Below, one piece after another: positions 9,149 to 17,998 of a stretch of DNA of 64,000 nt (within the stretch, counting starts at the first letter, position 1; the number at the start of each line of letters is the position of its first letter). Location: positions 49,313-113,312 of the forward strand of contig NZ_JAUSRF010000014.1 of NCBI RefSeq assembly GCF_030811685.1, given 5' to 3'. The DNA is from Neorhizobium huautlense. GTDB lineage: Bacteria > Pseudomonadota > Alphaproteobacteria > Rhizobiales > Rhizobiaceae. A program made the translations under genes and the position numbers. The notes below the pieces were generated by a model. That model worked only from the letters and a program-made list of their open reading frames with translations. It did not search any database and had not been told where the DNA came from.

Positions 9149-9886
9149 TTAGATTATTGTCGAGGCCATGATCGAATCACCATCCAGCCAGAGCTGGACG
9201 GGCTGCCCCACCAGTGCCGGCGACATGTCTTCGATCATTTTGTAAATGCCATCTATAGCCACCAACTCTGCCTCAAGCTTGCGGCAGAAGATTCTGGATG
9301 CAGAATTTCCGGTCGTGCCTGCCATGGCGCGGCCACGAAGCGCGCCGTAAACATGGATGGAGCCGCCGGCAATGACCTCGGCGCCGGACGCCACGGAACC
9401 GACGATCGTCACATCGCCTTCCGGAAAAATGATCGACTGGCCCGAGCGCACCGGCTCGTTGATGACCAGAGACTGCGTGATGGCGCGAACCTGCGGAAGC
9501 TCGACCGGCGCGGTGTCAACGCTCTCCGGCTCCTCGCAAGCAGCTTCGCGTTCCTTCACCTCGATATCGGCGGCAGGTTTTCCGCCCTTCATGGCTGGCG
9601 GCATGCCCGGCCCAAGCATGGATGGACGCGCGCCTTCGATGCCCATGATACGAACGTTACGCTCGGCCAGTTGCTCGAAAAGCTCTTTCAGTTGGACCTT
9701 GTCGATGGCAAGGCCGGTGACATCCAGCACAACAGGGCGATCGAGAAAGAAGCCTGCAGAGCGGGAAGCAAGATCGTCCAGCCGGACGAGCCAGTCATCA
9801 AGTGGCAGGTCGGGTGAAAGAACGAGCGCCAGGAAGGAGCGGCCCTTGATGCGGATTGAGCGTGCGTCAGTTAACACTTTGGTCAT
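9149..9886 (-). CDS. minC: Septum formation inhibitor MinC
   Basis: MinC inhibits FtsZ polymerisation away from mid-cell. The 245-residue protein has an N-terminal FtsZ-binding domain (about 5-110), a Pro/Glu-rich linker (about 110-140) and a C-terminal right-handed beta-helix rich in Gly turns (about 145-245) that dimerises and binds MinD. It is the first gene of minCDE, and a full CtrA-type box lies 43 bases upstream of its start codon. Confidence 0.95.
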   Translation of the reverse strand: MTKVLTDARSIRIKGRSFLALVLSPDLPLDDWLVRLDDLASRSAGFFLDRPVVLDVTGLAIDKVQLKELFEQLAERNVRIMGIEGARPSMLGPGMPPAMKGGKPAADIEVKEREAACEEPESVDTAPVELPQVRAITQSLVINEPVRSGQSIIFPEGDVTIVGSVASGAEVIAGGSIHVYGALRGRAMAGTTGNSASRIFCRKLEAELVAIDGIYKMIEDMSPALVGQPVQLWLDGDSIMASTII

Positions 9887-9928
9887 CTACGTAAAGAAAT
9901 CGTTGAGAATTCATTAACGTGCACATGG

Positions 9929-9943
9929 TTAACAAATCGTTAA
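9929..9943. promoter_or_regulatory. CtrA-type box upstream of minCDE
   Basis: TTAA-CAAATCG-TTAA matches the full CtrA consensus TTAA-N7-TTAA exactly. It lies 43-57 bases upstream of the minC start, and a further TTAA half-site is at 9914-9917. CtrA control of min genes is reported in Sinorhizobium meliloti. Binding here is inferred from sequence only. Confidence 0.65.
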
Positions 9944-10021
9944 CAAGCGCTGTTTCGATCAGTAGATGGCAGTCTCGAAGACGCCGCTTCAATCAGGCTA
10001 AGCCGTTACGAAAAAATGCTT

Positions 10022-11941
10022 TTATCGGTCGGCTGAAATGTAAACGGGCTTTTGCAGGGCACGCGACACCATATCAAGCGTGGCAGGATCATCGATCGTT
10101 GCCGGCATGGTCCAAACTTCACCATCCGCAATCTTGCGCATCGTGCCCCGCAGGATCTTTCCTGAGCGGGTTTTGGGCAATTTCGGCAGAATGAAAGCGG
10201 TGCGAAACGCGGCCACCGGGCCGATACGTTCCCGAACCAGATCAACAACCTCCTGGATGATGGCTGATTCGCTACGGGTTACACCATTCTTCAGGACCAG
10301 GAAGCCGTAAGGCACCTGTCCCTTGATTGCGTCCGCCACACCGACCACGGCACATTCGGCAATATCGGGGTGAGACGCGCAGACTTCCTCCAGCGCGCCC
10401 GTCGACAGGCGATGGCCAGCGCAGTTGATGATGTCGTCGGTGCGCGCCATGACGAAAACATATCCGTCATCGTCGATCAGTCCGGCGTCGGCCGTCTTGT
10501 AGTATCCTGGAAACGCCTCAAGGCAGGTTTCACGAAAGCGGTCGTCAGCCTCCCAGAAAGTAACCAGGCAACCCGGCGGCAATGGCAGGCGGATCGCCAG
10601 ATTGCCCAGAACGCCTCTTTCCAGAGGCTTGCCGCCATCATCGAGAACATCAACTGCAAAGCCCGGCATGGGCACGGTCGGCGATCCGTGTTTCACGGGA
10701 AACACTTCCAGACCCATCGGGTTGGCAACGATGGCCCAGCCGGTTTCCGTCTGCCACCAGTGATCGACCACCGGAATGCGAAGCAAGGCTTCCGCCCAAT
10801 GCAAAGTTTCCGGGTCAGCACGTTCGCCTGCTAGGAAAAGCATTCGCAGGCTGGAGAGATCGCGCCCGGATACAAATTTCCCTTCGGGATCATCGCGCCG
10901 GATCGCCCGAAAGGCAGTCGGTGCGGTGAAAAGCACATTGACCCGATATTGCTCGACCACACGCCAGAACGTGCCGGCATTCGGGGTACCCACCGGCTTG
11001 CCCTCGAACAGAACAGTCGTGACACCGGCCAGCAGCGGGCCATAAACAATATAGGAATGGCCGACGACCCAGCCGATGTCGGAGGCGGTCCAGGAAACAT
11101 CACCCGGTTTCAGCCCGTAGATGTTTCGAATGGACCATTGAAGCGCGACCATGTGACCGCCATTGTCGCGCACCACGCCTTTCGGCTTTCCGGTCGTGCC
11201 GGATGTGTAGAGGATGTAAAGCGGGTCGGTGGCCAACACGGGCACACAGGCGACCTCGGACTTCTTTTCCCTTTCCGCCGCAACCAGCTCGGCAAAATCC
11301 AGTTCGCCGTGCTCCGCCCGCAGATCGACGCGCAACTGTTCACGCTGCAGGATAAGACGATGGGACGGTTTGGTTTCGGCGAGATCGATCGCGGCATCGA
11401 CAAGCGGCTTGTAGGCAACCGCACGCCCGGGTTCGAGCCCGCAGCTGGCCGCGATAACCACCTTGGCGCGCGCACTATCCAGACGTGAGGCAAGTTCCTG
11501 TGCCGCAAAGCCACCGAACACGACGGAATGGACCGCGCCGATACGTGCACAGGCCAGCATGGAGAAGACCGCCTCCGGCACCATCGGCATGTAGATGACG
11601 ACACGATCGCCCTTTGTGACGCCAAGATTTTGCAGAACCGCGGCGACCGCCGTGACCTCCTGGAGAACATCATAGAATGTGAAGATTCGGCTGGCGCCGG
11701 ACATGGCACTGTCGAAAATGATGGCCGGATCTTTTCCGCGGCCAGCGGCCACATGCCGATCGACACAGTTGTAGCAGGTGTTGGTGCTGCCCCCGACGAA
11801 CCACCGGCCATAAACACCCTGCTCCGGATCGAAGACATGGTGCGGTGGCTCGAACCAGCTCACATCCCTGGCGGCTTCACCCCAATATCCTACTGGATCC
11901 CGCTTCCAATGCTCGTAAACCTCGGCATAGCGACTGGACAT
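10022..11941 (-). CDS. prpE: Propionyl-CoA synthetase (PrpE-like acyl-CoA synthetase)
   Basis: The 639-residue acyl-adenylate-forming ligase is closer in layout to PrpE than to Acs. It activates propionate (possibly acetate or other short acids) with ATP and CoA. The P-loop YTSGTTGKPKG is at about 248-258 and the C-terminal PKTRSGK ends at Lys595, the likely acetylation-regulated catalytic lysine. No 2-methylcitrate genes are adjacent, so its pathway (propionyl-CoA carboxylase or methylcitrate) is not shown. A near-parS 16-mer lies inside the gene at 10689-10704. Confidence 0.88.
   Translation of the reverse strand: MSSRYAEVYEHWKRDPVGYWGEAARDVSWFEPPHHVFDPEQGVYGRWFVGGSTNTCYNCVDRHVAAGRGKDPAIIFDSAMSGASRIFTFYDVLQEVTAVAAVLQNLGVTKGDRVVIYMPMVPEAVFSMLACARIGAVHSVVFGGFAAQELASRLDSARAKVVIAASCGLEPGRAVAYKPLVDAAIDLAETKPSHRLILQREQLRVDLRAEHGELDFAELVAAEREKKSEVACVPVLATDPLYILYTSGTTGKPKGVVRDNGGHMVALQWSIRNIYGLKPGDVSWTASDIGWVVGHSYIVYGPLLAGVTTVLFEGKPVGTPNAGTFWRVVEQYRVNVLFTAPTAFRAIRRDDPEGKFVSGRDLSSLRMLFLAGERADPETLHWAEALLRIPVVDHWWQTETGWAIVANPMGLEVFPVKHGSPTVPMPGFAVDVLDDGGKPLERGVLGNLAIRLPLPPGCLVTFWEADDRFRETCLEAFPGYYKTADAGLIDDDGYVFVMARTDDIINCAGHRLSTGALEEVCASHPDIAECAVVGVADAIKGQVPYGFLVLKNGVTRSESAIIQEVVDLVRERIGPVAAFRTAFILPKLPKTRSGKILRGTMRKIADGEVWTMPATIDDPATLDMVSRALQKPVYISADR
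10689..10704. other. parS-like 16-mer (one mismatch) inside prpE
   Basis: TGTTTCACGGGAAACA differs from the consensus TGTTTCACGTGAAACA only at one central base, which breaks the CG core symmetry. It is within coding sequence. ParB may bind weakly or not at all, because the central bases matter for specificity. Confidence 0.3.
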
Positions 11942-12031
11942 ATGACTTCTCCTCCCACGCGAACCACAGCTCGCGTGAACAGTTTAGGCAGAAGTCATCA
12001 AATCGAAAATCCGACGAAGGGCGAAGGCCCT

Positions 12032-12691
12032 TCAGCGCGACCCGAAAATGGCCGAACCGACGCGCACACTGGTGGCGCCGAACTGGACGGCGGTTTCAAA
12101 ATCGCCCGACATGCCCATCGAGAGTTTTGCAATGCCGTTTTCCTCAGCAAGTTTGCGCAGCAATGCGAAATACGGACCGGGATGATCGTCCGCCGGCGGT
12201 ATGCACATCAATCCTTCAATATCGAGCGACAAATCCTCGCGGCAATAACGAAGGAAGGCGGCAGTGTCCTTGGGCGCGATGCCCGCCTTTTGCGGTTCAA
12301 GACCGATATTGACCTGAACATAGAGGCGCGGCTTGCGATCCTGCCTGGTCATTTCCTGAGCAAGAGCCGCAGCGATCTTTTCCCGATCCACCGTCTCGAT
12401 CACATCGAACAATGCAACCGCTTCGGCCGCCTTGTTGGATTGCAGCGGACCAATGAGATGCAATTCGATGTCGGAGGTTTCCTGTTTCAGGATAGGCCAC
12501 TTTGACTGGCTTTCCTGCACGCGATTTTCGCCGAAAATGCGCTGCCCGGCAGCGATCACCGGGCGAATGTCCTCGACATCGAATGTTTTTGAGACTGCAA
12601 CCAGTTCGACCGCACCGGCAGTTCGGTGGCCAGTTTTTTCCGCGGCCTTGATACGGCCTTGAACCTCGGCAAGTCTCTGTTCGACAGTCAT
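12032..12691 (-). CDS. YggS/PLPBP family pyridoxal-phosphate homeostasis protein
   Basis: This is a PLP-binding alanine-racemase-fold protein of the YggS family, which has no known catalytic activity and buffers PLP and amino-acid/keto-acid balance. The PLP lysine sits in ELVAVSKTF (Lys35 from the start chosen here). The C-terminal LSMGMSGDFETAVQFGATSVRVGSAIFG (about 189-216) is the family signature that binds the PLP phosphate. I chose the ATG at 12691 because GGAG lies seven bases upstream. An ATG five codons earlier (12706) is possible. It diverges from leuS. Confidence 0.92.
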   Translation of the reverse strand: MTVEQRLAEVQGRIKAAEKTGHRTAGAVELVAVSKTFDVEDIRPVIAAGQRIFGENRVQESQSKWPILKQETSDIELHLIGPLQSNKAAEAVALFDVIETVDREKIAAALAQEMTRQDRKPRLYVQVNIGLEPQKAGIAPKDTAAFLRYCREDLSLDIEGLMCIPPADDHPGPYFALLRKLAEENGIAKLSMGMSGDFETAVQFGATSVRVGSAIFGSR

Positions 12692-12854
12692 TGGTATCTC
12701 CAGCATGTATGCAGATCAGCGATTAACCGGCAGAGGGCCGAATGCCAAGCCTTTCCAGCCTTCCGGCCTGATCAAAGGCCCGGCAAAACTTGACGCTCGG
12801 ATGGTTTCGTGGTGAAGGTCAGCCCAAACGCATCATATTCCGGAAATCAATAAA

Positions 12855-15488
12855 ATGGCCAGTGAACGTTACAATCCGCGCGACGCCGAGCCTCGCTGGC
12901 AGGCGCGCTGGAATGAAGCAAAAACCTTCCAGACGGACAATAGCGATCCTCGCGAGAAATATTACGTCCTCGAGATGTTCCCCTATCCGTCGGGCCGCAT
13001 TCACATGGGCCACGTACGCAACTATGCGATGGGCGATGTCGTTGCACGTTACAAGCGCGCGCGCGGCTATAACGTCTTGCACCCGATGGGCTGGGACGCC
13101 TTCGGCATGCCGGCGGAAAATGCCGCCCGAGACAACAAGGTTCACCCCAAGGAGTGGACCTACCAGAATATCGCTTCCATGAAGAAACAGCTGAAGGCCA
13201 TGGGGCTTTCACTGGACTGGACGCGCGAGTTCGCAACCTGCGATGTCGATTATTATCATCGCCAGCAGATGCTTTTCCTCGACATGATGGAAAAAGGTCT
13301 GGTTTACCGCAAGCAGTCCAAGGTCAACTGGGACCCGGTCGATAACACCGTTCTGGCCAATGAGCAGGTGATCGATGGTCGCGGCTGGCGCTCCGGTGCG
13401 CTGGTCGAACAGCGCGAACTGGTTCAGTGGTTCTTCAAGATCACTGAATTCAGCCAGGACCTGCTGGACGCGCTCGACACGCTGGATCAGTGGCCGGAAA
13501 AGGTCCGGCTGATGCAGAAGAACTGGATCGGCCGTTCCGAGGGCTTGGCGCTGCGCTGGGAGCTGACGGCCGACAGCCAGACTGAAAGCGGTGCCGCGGA
13601 CATCGAAGTCTACACCACTCGCCCCGACACGCTGTTCGGCGCTTCCTTCCTGGCGATCGCCGCCGACCATCCGGTCGCCCGTTCTATCGCTGAGAAAAAT
13701 GCCGAAGCGCAGAGTTTCTGCGAGGAGTGCCGTCAGGCCGGCACATCCCTGGCTGCTCTGGAAACAGCGGAAAAGAAGGGTTTTGACACCGGTCTCAAGG
13801 TAAAACACCCGCTCGATCCGAACTGGGAAGTGCCGGTCTATATCGCCAATTTCGTGCTGATGGATTACGGCACCGGCGCCATTTTCGGCTGCCCGTCCGG
13901 TGATCAGCGCGATCTGGATTTCGCACGCAAATATGGCCTTCCGGTCGTGCCGGTTGTCATGCCCGCCGATGGTGATGCCGCGACCTTCACTGTCGGTGAA
14001 GAAGCCTATGATGGCGACGGTGTGATGATCAATTCGCGCTTCCTCGACGGCATGAGCACGGAAGCCGCATTCGAGACGGTGGCGACGAAGCTTTCCGAGC
14101 AGGTTCTGGGCGACGCCCCACAGGCCAACCGCAAGGTCAATTTCCGCCTGCGTGACTGGGGCATTTCCCGCCAGCGTTACTGGGGTTGCCCCATCCCCGT
14201 CATCCATTGCGAAGTTTGCGGTGTCGTGCCGGTTCCGAAGAAGAACCTTCCGGTACAATTGCCCGATGACGTGACTTTCGACCAGCCGGGCAATCCGCTC
14301 GACCGTCACGCCACATGGCGTCACGTGGCCTGCCCGCAATGCGGCCACGATGCCCGTCGCGAAACCGATACGATGGACACGTTCGTCGATTCCAGCTGGT
14401 ATTATACCCGCTTCACGGCGCCCTGGGAAAACGACCCGACCGATCCGGCCGTTGCCAATCACTGGCTGGCGGTCGACCAGTATATCGGCGGCATCGAGCA
14501 CGCGATCCTGCATCTGCTCTATTCGCGCTTCTTTACCCGGGCCATGCAGGCGACCGGCCATGTGGGCGTCAGCGAGCCGTTCAAGGGCCTTTTCACGCAA
14601 GGCATGGTCGTCCACGAAACCTACCGCCGTGGATCCGGCTCCAATGGCGAATGGATTGCCCCGGCTGACCTTCGTATCGAAGAGACCGACGGTGTGCGCC
14701 GTGCCTATCTGCTCTCCACCAAAGAGGAGATTGCGATCGGCTCGATCGAAAAGATGTCGAAGTCCAAGAAGAACGTCGTGGACCCGGACGATATCATCGC
14801 TTCTTATGGTGCCGATACGGCGCGTTTCTTTGTACTCTCGGATTCTCCACCGGAACGCGACGTCATTTGGTCCGAAGCGGGCGTTGAAGGTGCGCATCGT
14901 TTCGTGCAGCGCGTCTGGCGTTTGATTTCGGAGGCCGCAGATACGCTTGTCACTGTCGAGGCGAATCCGGCTAAGGAAGGTGAAGCTCTGGCGATCTCGC
15001 AGGCCGCGCATAAAACTCTGCAGGCTGTTCAGGCTGATTTCGACAAGCTGGCTTTCAACAAGGCCGTGGCGCGCATCTACGAACTCGTCAACGCGCTGGC
15101 GGGCCCGCTCACAGCTGTCGCCGCCGGCGGCAAGGATGCGGCCTATATTGCCGCCGTCCGCAACGCTGCCGAGATCCTTGTGCAGATCGTTGCACCGATG
15201 ACGCCGCACCTTTCTGAAGAATGCTGGAAGGCACTCGGCGGTACGGGCATGGTGGCCGAAACGACCTGGCCTTCATTCGATGCGACGCTTGTTGCCGATA
15301 ACGAGATCGTCCTGCCAGTACAGATCAACGGCAAGAAGCGCGCTGAATTGACAATCGCGCGCGACGCGGATCAAAGTGCCGTGGAGAAGGCTGTGCTTCA
15401 ACTCGATGCAGTACAAGCCACGCTTGAAGGGCGGTCCCCGAAAAAGATCATTGTTGTCCCACAGAGGATCGTGAACATTGTTGTCTAA
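12855..15488 (+). CDS. leuS: Leucyl-tRNA synthetase
   Basis: LeuS charges tRNA-Leu and hydrolyses misacylated products. The 877-residue class I enzyme has the HIGH-type motif HMGH at 50-53 within PYPSGRIHMGH, an editing domain (about 225-420) and KMSKS at 633-637. It ends with a beta-grasp-like C-terminal domain. It heads leuS-lptE-holA, and the lptE start overlaps its last codons. Confidence 0.98.
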   Translation: MASERYNPRDAEPRWQARWNEAKTFQTDNSDPREKYYVLEMFPYPSGRIHMGHVRNYAMGDVVARYKRARGYNVLHPMGWDAFGMPAENAARDNKVHPKEWTYQNIASMKKQLKAMGLSLDWTREFATCDVDYYHRQQMLFLDMMEKGLVYRKQSKVNWDPVDNTVLANEQVIDGRGWRSGALVEQRELVQWFFKITEFSQDLLDALDTLDQWPEKVRLMQKNWIGRSEGLALRWELTADSQTESGAADIEVYTTRPDTLFGASFLAIAADHPVARSIAEKNAEAQSFCEECRQAGTSLAALETAEKKGFDTGLKVKHPLDPNWEVPVYIANFVLMDYGTGAIFGCPSGDQRDLDFARKYGLPVVPVVMPADGDAATFTVGEEAYDGDGVMINSRFLDGMSTEAAFETVATKLSEQVLGDAPQANRKVNFRLRDWGISRQRYWGCPIPVIHCEVCGVVPVPKKNLPVQLPDDVTFDQPGNPLDRHATWRHVACPQCGHDARRETDTMDTFVDSSWYYTRFTAPWENDPTDPAVANHWLAVDQYIGGIEHAILHLLYSRFFTRAMQATGHVGVSEPFKGLFTQGMVVHETYRRGSGSNGEWIAPADLRIEETDGVRRAYLLSTKEEIAIGSIEKMSKSKKNVVDPDDIIASYGADTARFFVLSDSPPERDVIWSEAGVEGAHRFVQRVWRLISEAADTLVTVEANPAKEGEALAISQAAHKTLQAVQADFDKLAFNKAVARIYELVNALAGPLTAVAAGGKDAAYIAAVRNAAEILVQIVAPMTPHLSEECWKALGGTGMVAETTWPSFDATLVADNEIVLPVQINGKKRAELTIARDADQSAVEKAVLQLDAVQATLEGRSPKKIIVVPQRIVNIVV

Positions 15489-16011
15489 CGTCACCAAAGA
15501 TTTGCTTCGCATCGGCCGCACGGCATCCATCGCCGCCGTTCTGGTGGCATTGGCCGGCTGTCAGGTGAAACCGCTTTATGCCGTGTCACCGGAAGGGACC
15601 AGTACCGGTCAACAGCTCGCCGCCATCGAATTTTCGCAGGCTGATGATCGTATCGAGCAGGCCGTTCGCAACGAACTGATCTTCCTGACCTCCGGCGGCG
15701 CCGGGGAGAGCAAGAACCCGGCCTACAAATTGGCTATGAACGTTACGTCGTTCCGCCAGAACGTCCTCGACGAACAGGTGACCAACAGCCTCATTCCGGG
15801 CCGTGTCACGCTGACCGCAACCTACAGCCTGACACGCGTGAGCGATGGCAAGGTCCTGCGCACCTCAACCCGCAAGTCGACAGCGTTGCTCGATGTTTCA
15901 GCGCAGGAGTTTGCCGAGATGCGCGCCTATCGTGACGCGGAAAATCGTGCCGCCAAGCAGTTGGCCGAATTCATCAGGGGCGATATCGCCACGACGCTCG
16001 GCCGCCAATAA
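15478..16011 (+). CDS. lptE: LPS-assembly lipoprotein LptE
   Basis: LptE is the outer-membrane lipoprotein that plugs LptD and aids LPS delivery to the cell surface. The 177-residue protein has a type II signal peptide with lipobox LAGC, Cys28 being the lipidated residue, and the remainder matches the alphaproteobacterial LptE family. The start is a TTG (15478 or the adjacent TTG at 15481) overlapping the leuS end by about 11 bases, with GAGGA upstream. A weak start may set a low yield. Its position between leuS and holA matches the order in E. coli and other Proteobacteria. Confidence 0.85.
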   Translation: MLSNVTKDLLRIGRTASIAAVLVALAGCQVKPLYAVSPEGTSTGQQLAAIEFSQADDRIEQAVRNELIFLTSGGAGESKNPAYKLAMNVTSFRQNVLDEQVTNSLIPGRVTLTATYSLTRVSDGKVLRTSTRKSTALLDVSAQEFAEMRAYRDAENRAAKQLAEFIRGDIATTLGRQ

Positions 16012-16022
16012 GGCGGCCGATC

Positions 16023-17075
16023 ATGGTCGAGATTAAATCGCACGAATTCGATCGGTTTTCGAAAACCACCATCAGCAGTTATCGCATCTTCCTGGTATAT
16101 GGCCCGGATCGCGGACTTGTGTCCGAACGTGCGGCAATTATTGCAGCCAAGAGCGGCGTTTCGGCCGATGATCCTTTTGCGATGGTCAAGCTGGATTCAT
16201 CAGACCTTGCGGGAGACCCCGGACGTGTCGCCGATGAGGTTGGTGCCTTTGGCCTTTTCGGTGGCAGGAAACTGATCTGGGTCAGAGCAAGCGGCACAGA
16301 AAAGCCATTGGTCGAAGCGCTGCAGGCGCTCGCCAATGCCACGCCGAGTGAAAACATCCTGCTGATCGAGGCGGGCGACGTTAAAAAAGGCGCCGGCGTC
16401 CGCAAGGTTGCCGAAACGGCCAATTCTGTCGCTGCCATCCCGTGTTATGCTGATGACGCACGCGCCATGAACGCTCTCATCGACGATGAGCTCCAAGCCG
16501 AAAACCTCACCATTACCTCCGCAGCGCGTGAACGGCTGCTGGAAGCGCTTGGTGGCGACCGGATAGCCTCTCGCGGAGAGATCAGAAAACTCGCTCTTTA
16601 TCGAAGAGGGCAGGGGACGATCGACGAGCAGCATGTGGTCGATATCATCGGTGATGCAAGTGCGGTCTCGACCGATGACGCCGTTGACGCTGTGCTGGAC
16701 GGTGACGTCGAGCGATTGAACCTGGCTTTCGCCAAGGTGGTCGCTTCCAAAACACCTGTTTTTCTGATCCTGCAATCCTGCCTACGCCAGTTTCAGACGC
16801 TGGACCTCATGCGGTCGGAAATGGATGACAAGAACGCACAACCGGCTCAAATCATGCAGACGCTTGGTCGGCATATCCACTTTCGGCGCAAACCGATCAT
16901 GGAACGCGCGCTTCGCCGCTGGTCATCGCAAATGATCGCCCGCGAATCCGCCAGAATACAGACGACGATCCTCCAGACCCGCCAACGGCAGAGCCTCGAG
17001 GATAGCATCGCTTTTCATCTGCTGATGTCGATCACGCTGCAATCCGCCCGACAAGCTGCCGTCGGACGAAGATAG
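16023..17075 (+). CDS. holA: DNA polymerase III delta subunit HolA
   Basis: HolA opens the beta sliding clamp within the clamp-loader complex. The 350-residue length and the pattern SSYRIFLVYGPDRGLVSERA (about 18-37), in the degenerate AAA+ domain, fit the family. The protein continues through a helical lid and a C-terminal collar (about 215-340). It lies 11 bases after lptE and converges with parB, with only an AT-rich 18-base gap and no hairpin between them. Confidence 0.92.
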   Translation: MVEIKSHEFDRFSKTTISSYRIFLVYGPDRGLVSERAAIIAAKSGVSADDPFAMVKLDSSDLAGDPGRVADEVGAFGLFGGRKLIWVRASGTEKPLVEALQALANATPSENILLIEAGDVKKGAGVRKVAETANSVAAIPCYADDARAMNALIDDELQAENLTITSAARERLLEALGGDRIASRGEIRKLALYRRGQGTIDEQHVVDIIGDASAVSTDDAVDAVLDGDVERLNLAFAKVVASKTPVFLILQSCLRQFQTLDLMRSEMDDKNAQPAQIMQTLGRHIHFRRKPIMERALRRWSSQMIARESARIQTTILQTRQRQSLEDSIAFHLLMSITLQSARQAAVGRR

Positions 17076-17093
17076 TTATTATAAATTAATAAC

Positions 17094-17975
17094 TTAAGAG
17101 CGTTTTTCGAGAAGACGGCAGATTTCTTCCAGCTGATCCAACGTCTTGTAGGAAATGCGGACCTGTCCGCCGCTACCACGATGATTGATCGTGACATCCA
17201 AGCCAAGCGCGTCAGACAAGGTACGCTCCAGAGCCAGCGTATCGGAATCCTTCTGGTCCATTTTCGGCATGGACGCCGGCTGCGTCTGCGCCTTGATATC
17301 GTTCTGCGCAAGACGCTCCGCATCGCGCACCGACATGCCCTTTGCAACAATCGTTCTCGCCAAACCGGCCGGATCGGATGTCGAGACCAGAGCCCTTGCA
17401 TGGCCGGCAGAAAGATCGCCGGCTGCCAACATTTCCCGAACAGAATTGGGAAGTTTCAACAATCTCAAACTGTTAGCGACATGGCTACGGCTTTTTCCGA
17501 TGATGTCACCGAGATCATTCTGCGTATAACCATGTTCAGCGACCAGGAGTTCATAGCCTAGCGCTTCTTCGAGGGGATTGAGATCGGCGCGCTGAACGTT
17601 TTCAACAATAGCAATTTCCAGCGCCGTTCGATCATCGACATCGCGAACGATAACGGGAATTTCGACAAGGCCGGACAGCTGTGCCGCGCGCCAGCGTCTC
17701 TCACCAGCGATGATTTCAAAACGATCGCCAATTGTCCGTACCACAACAGGCTGGACGATGCCGTGCTGGCGAATGGAACTTGAAAGATCCTGAAGGTCGC
17801 TTTCGTCGAAGTAACGGCGTGGATTACGCGGATTGCGGTCGATATGCTCGATAGGAACGAGGCGATCGGCGCTCACGCTCTTGGGAGCTTCGCCAACCGG
17901 CGTTGTTTGATCCATTTCGCCGATTAGCGCAGCCAAACCTCGCCCGAGGCGACGTTTCGAGATATCGTCACTCAT
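17094..17975 (-). CDS. parB: Chromosome partitioning protein ParB
   Basis: ParB is a CTPase clamp that loads at parS and spreads, forming the complex that ParA and SMC act upon. The 293-residue protein has the basic ParA-stimulating N-terminus (KRRLGRGLAALIG, 7-19), the CTP-binding motif GERRWRAA at 91-98, a helix-turn-helix (about 140-175) and a C-terminal dimerisation domain (about 245-293). A perfect parS lies 1.4 kb upstream in rsmG. It is co-transcribed with parA (23-base gap). Confidence 0.97.
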   Translation of the reverse strand: MSDDISKRRLGRGLAALIGEMDQTTPVGEAPKSVSADRLVPIEHIDRNPRNPRRYFDESDLQDLSSSIRQHGIVQPVVVRTIGDRFEIIAGERRWRAAQLSGLVEIPVIVRDVDDRTALEIAIVENVQRADLNPLEEALGYELLVAEHGYTQNDLGDIIGKSRSHVANSLRLLKLPNSVREMLAAGDLSAGHARALVSTSDPAGLARTIVAKGMSVRDAERLAQNDIKAQTQPASMPKMDQKDSDTLALERTLSDALGLDVTINHRGSGGQVRISYKTLDQLEEICRLLEKRS

Positions 17976-17998
17976 ACCAAAATTCCTACCACGACAGG

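Noticed and set aside
13209..15209. Long open frame antisense to leuS (666 codons)
   Set aside because: It lies wholly opposite a certain gene, its sequence is rich in Arg/His/Gly/Asp in the way complementary frames of GC-rich genes are, and it shows no recognisable domain.
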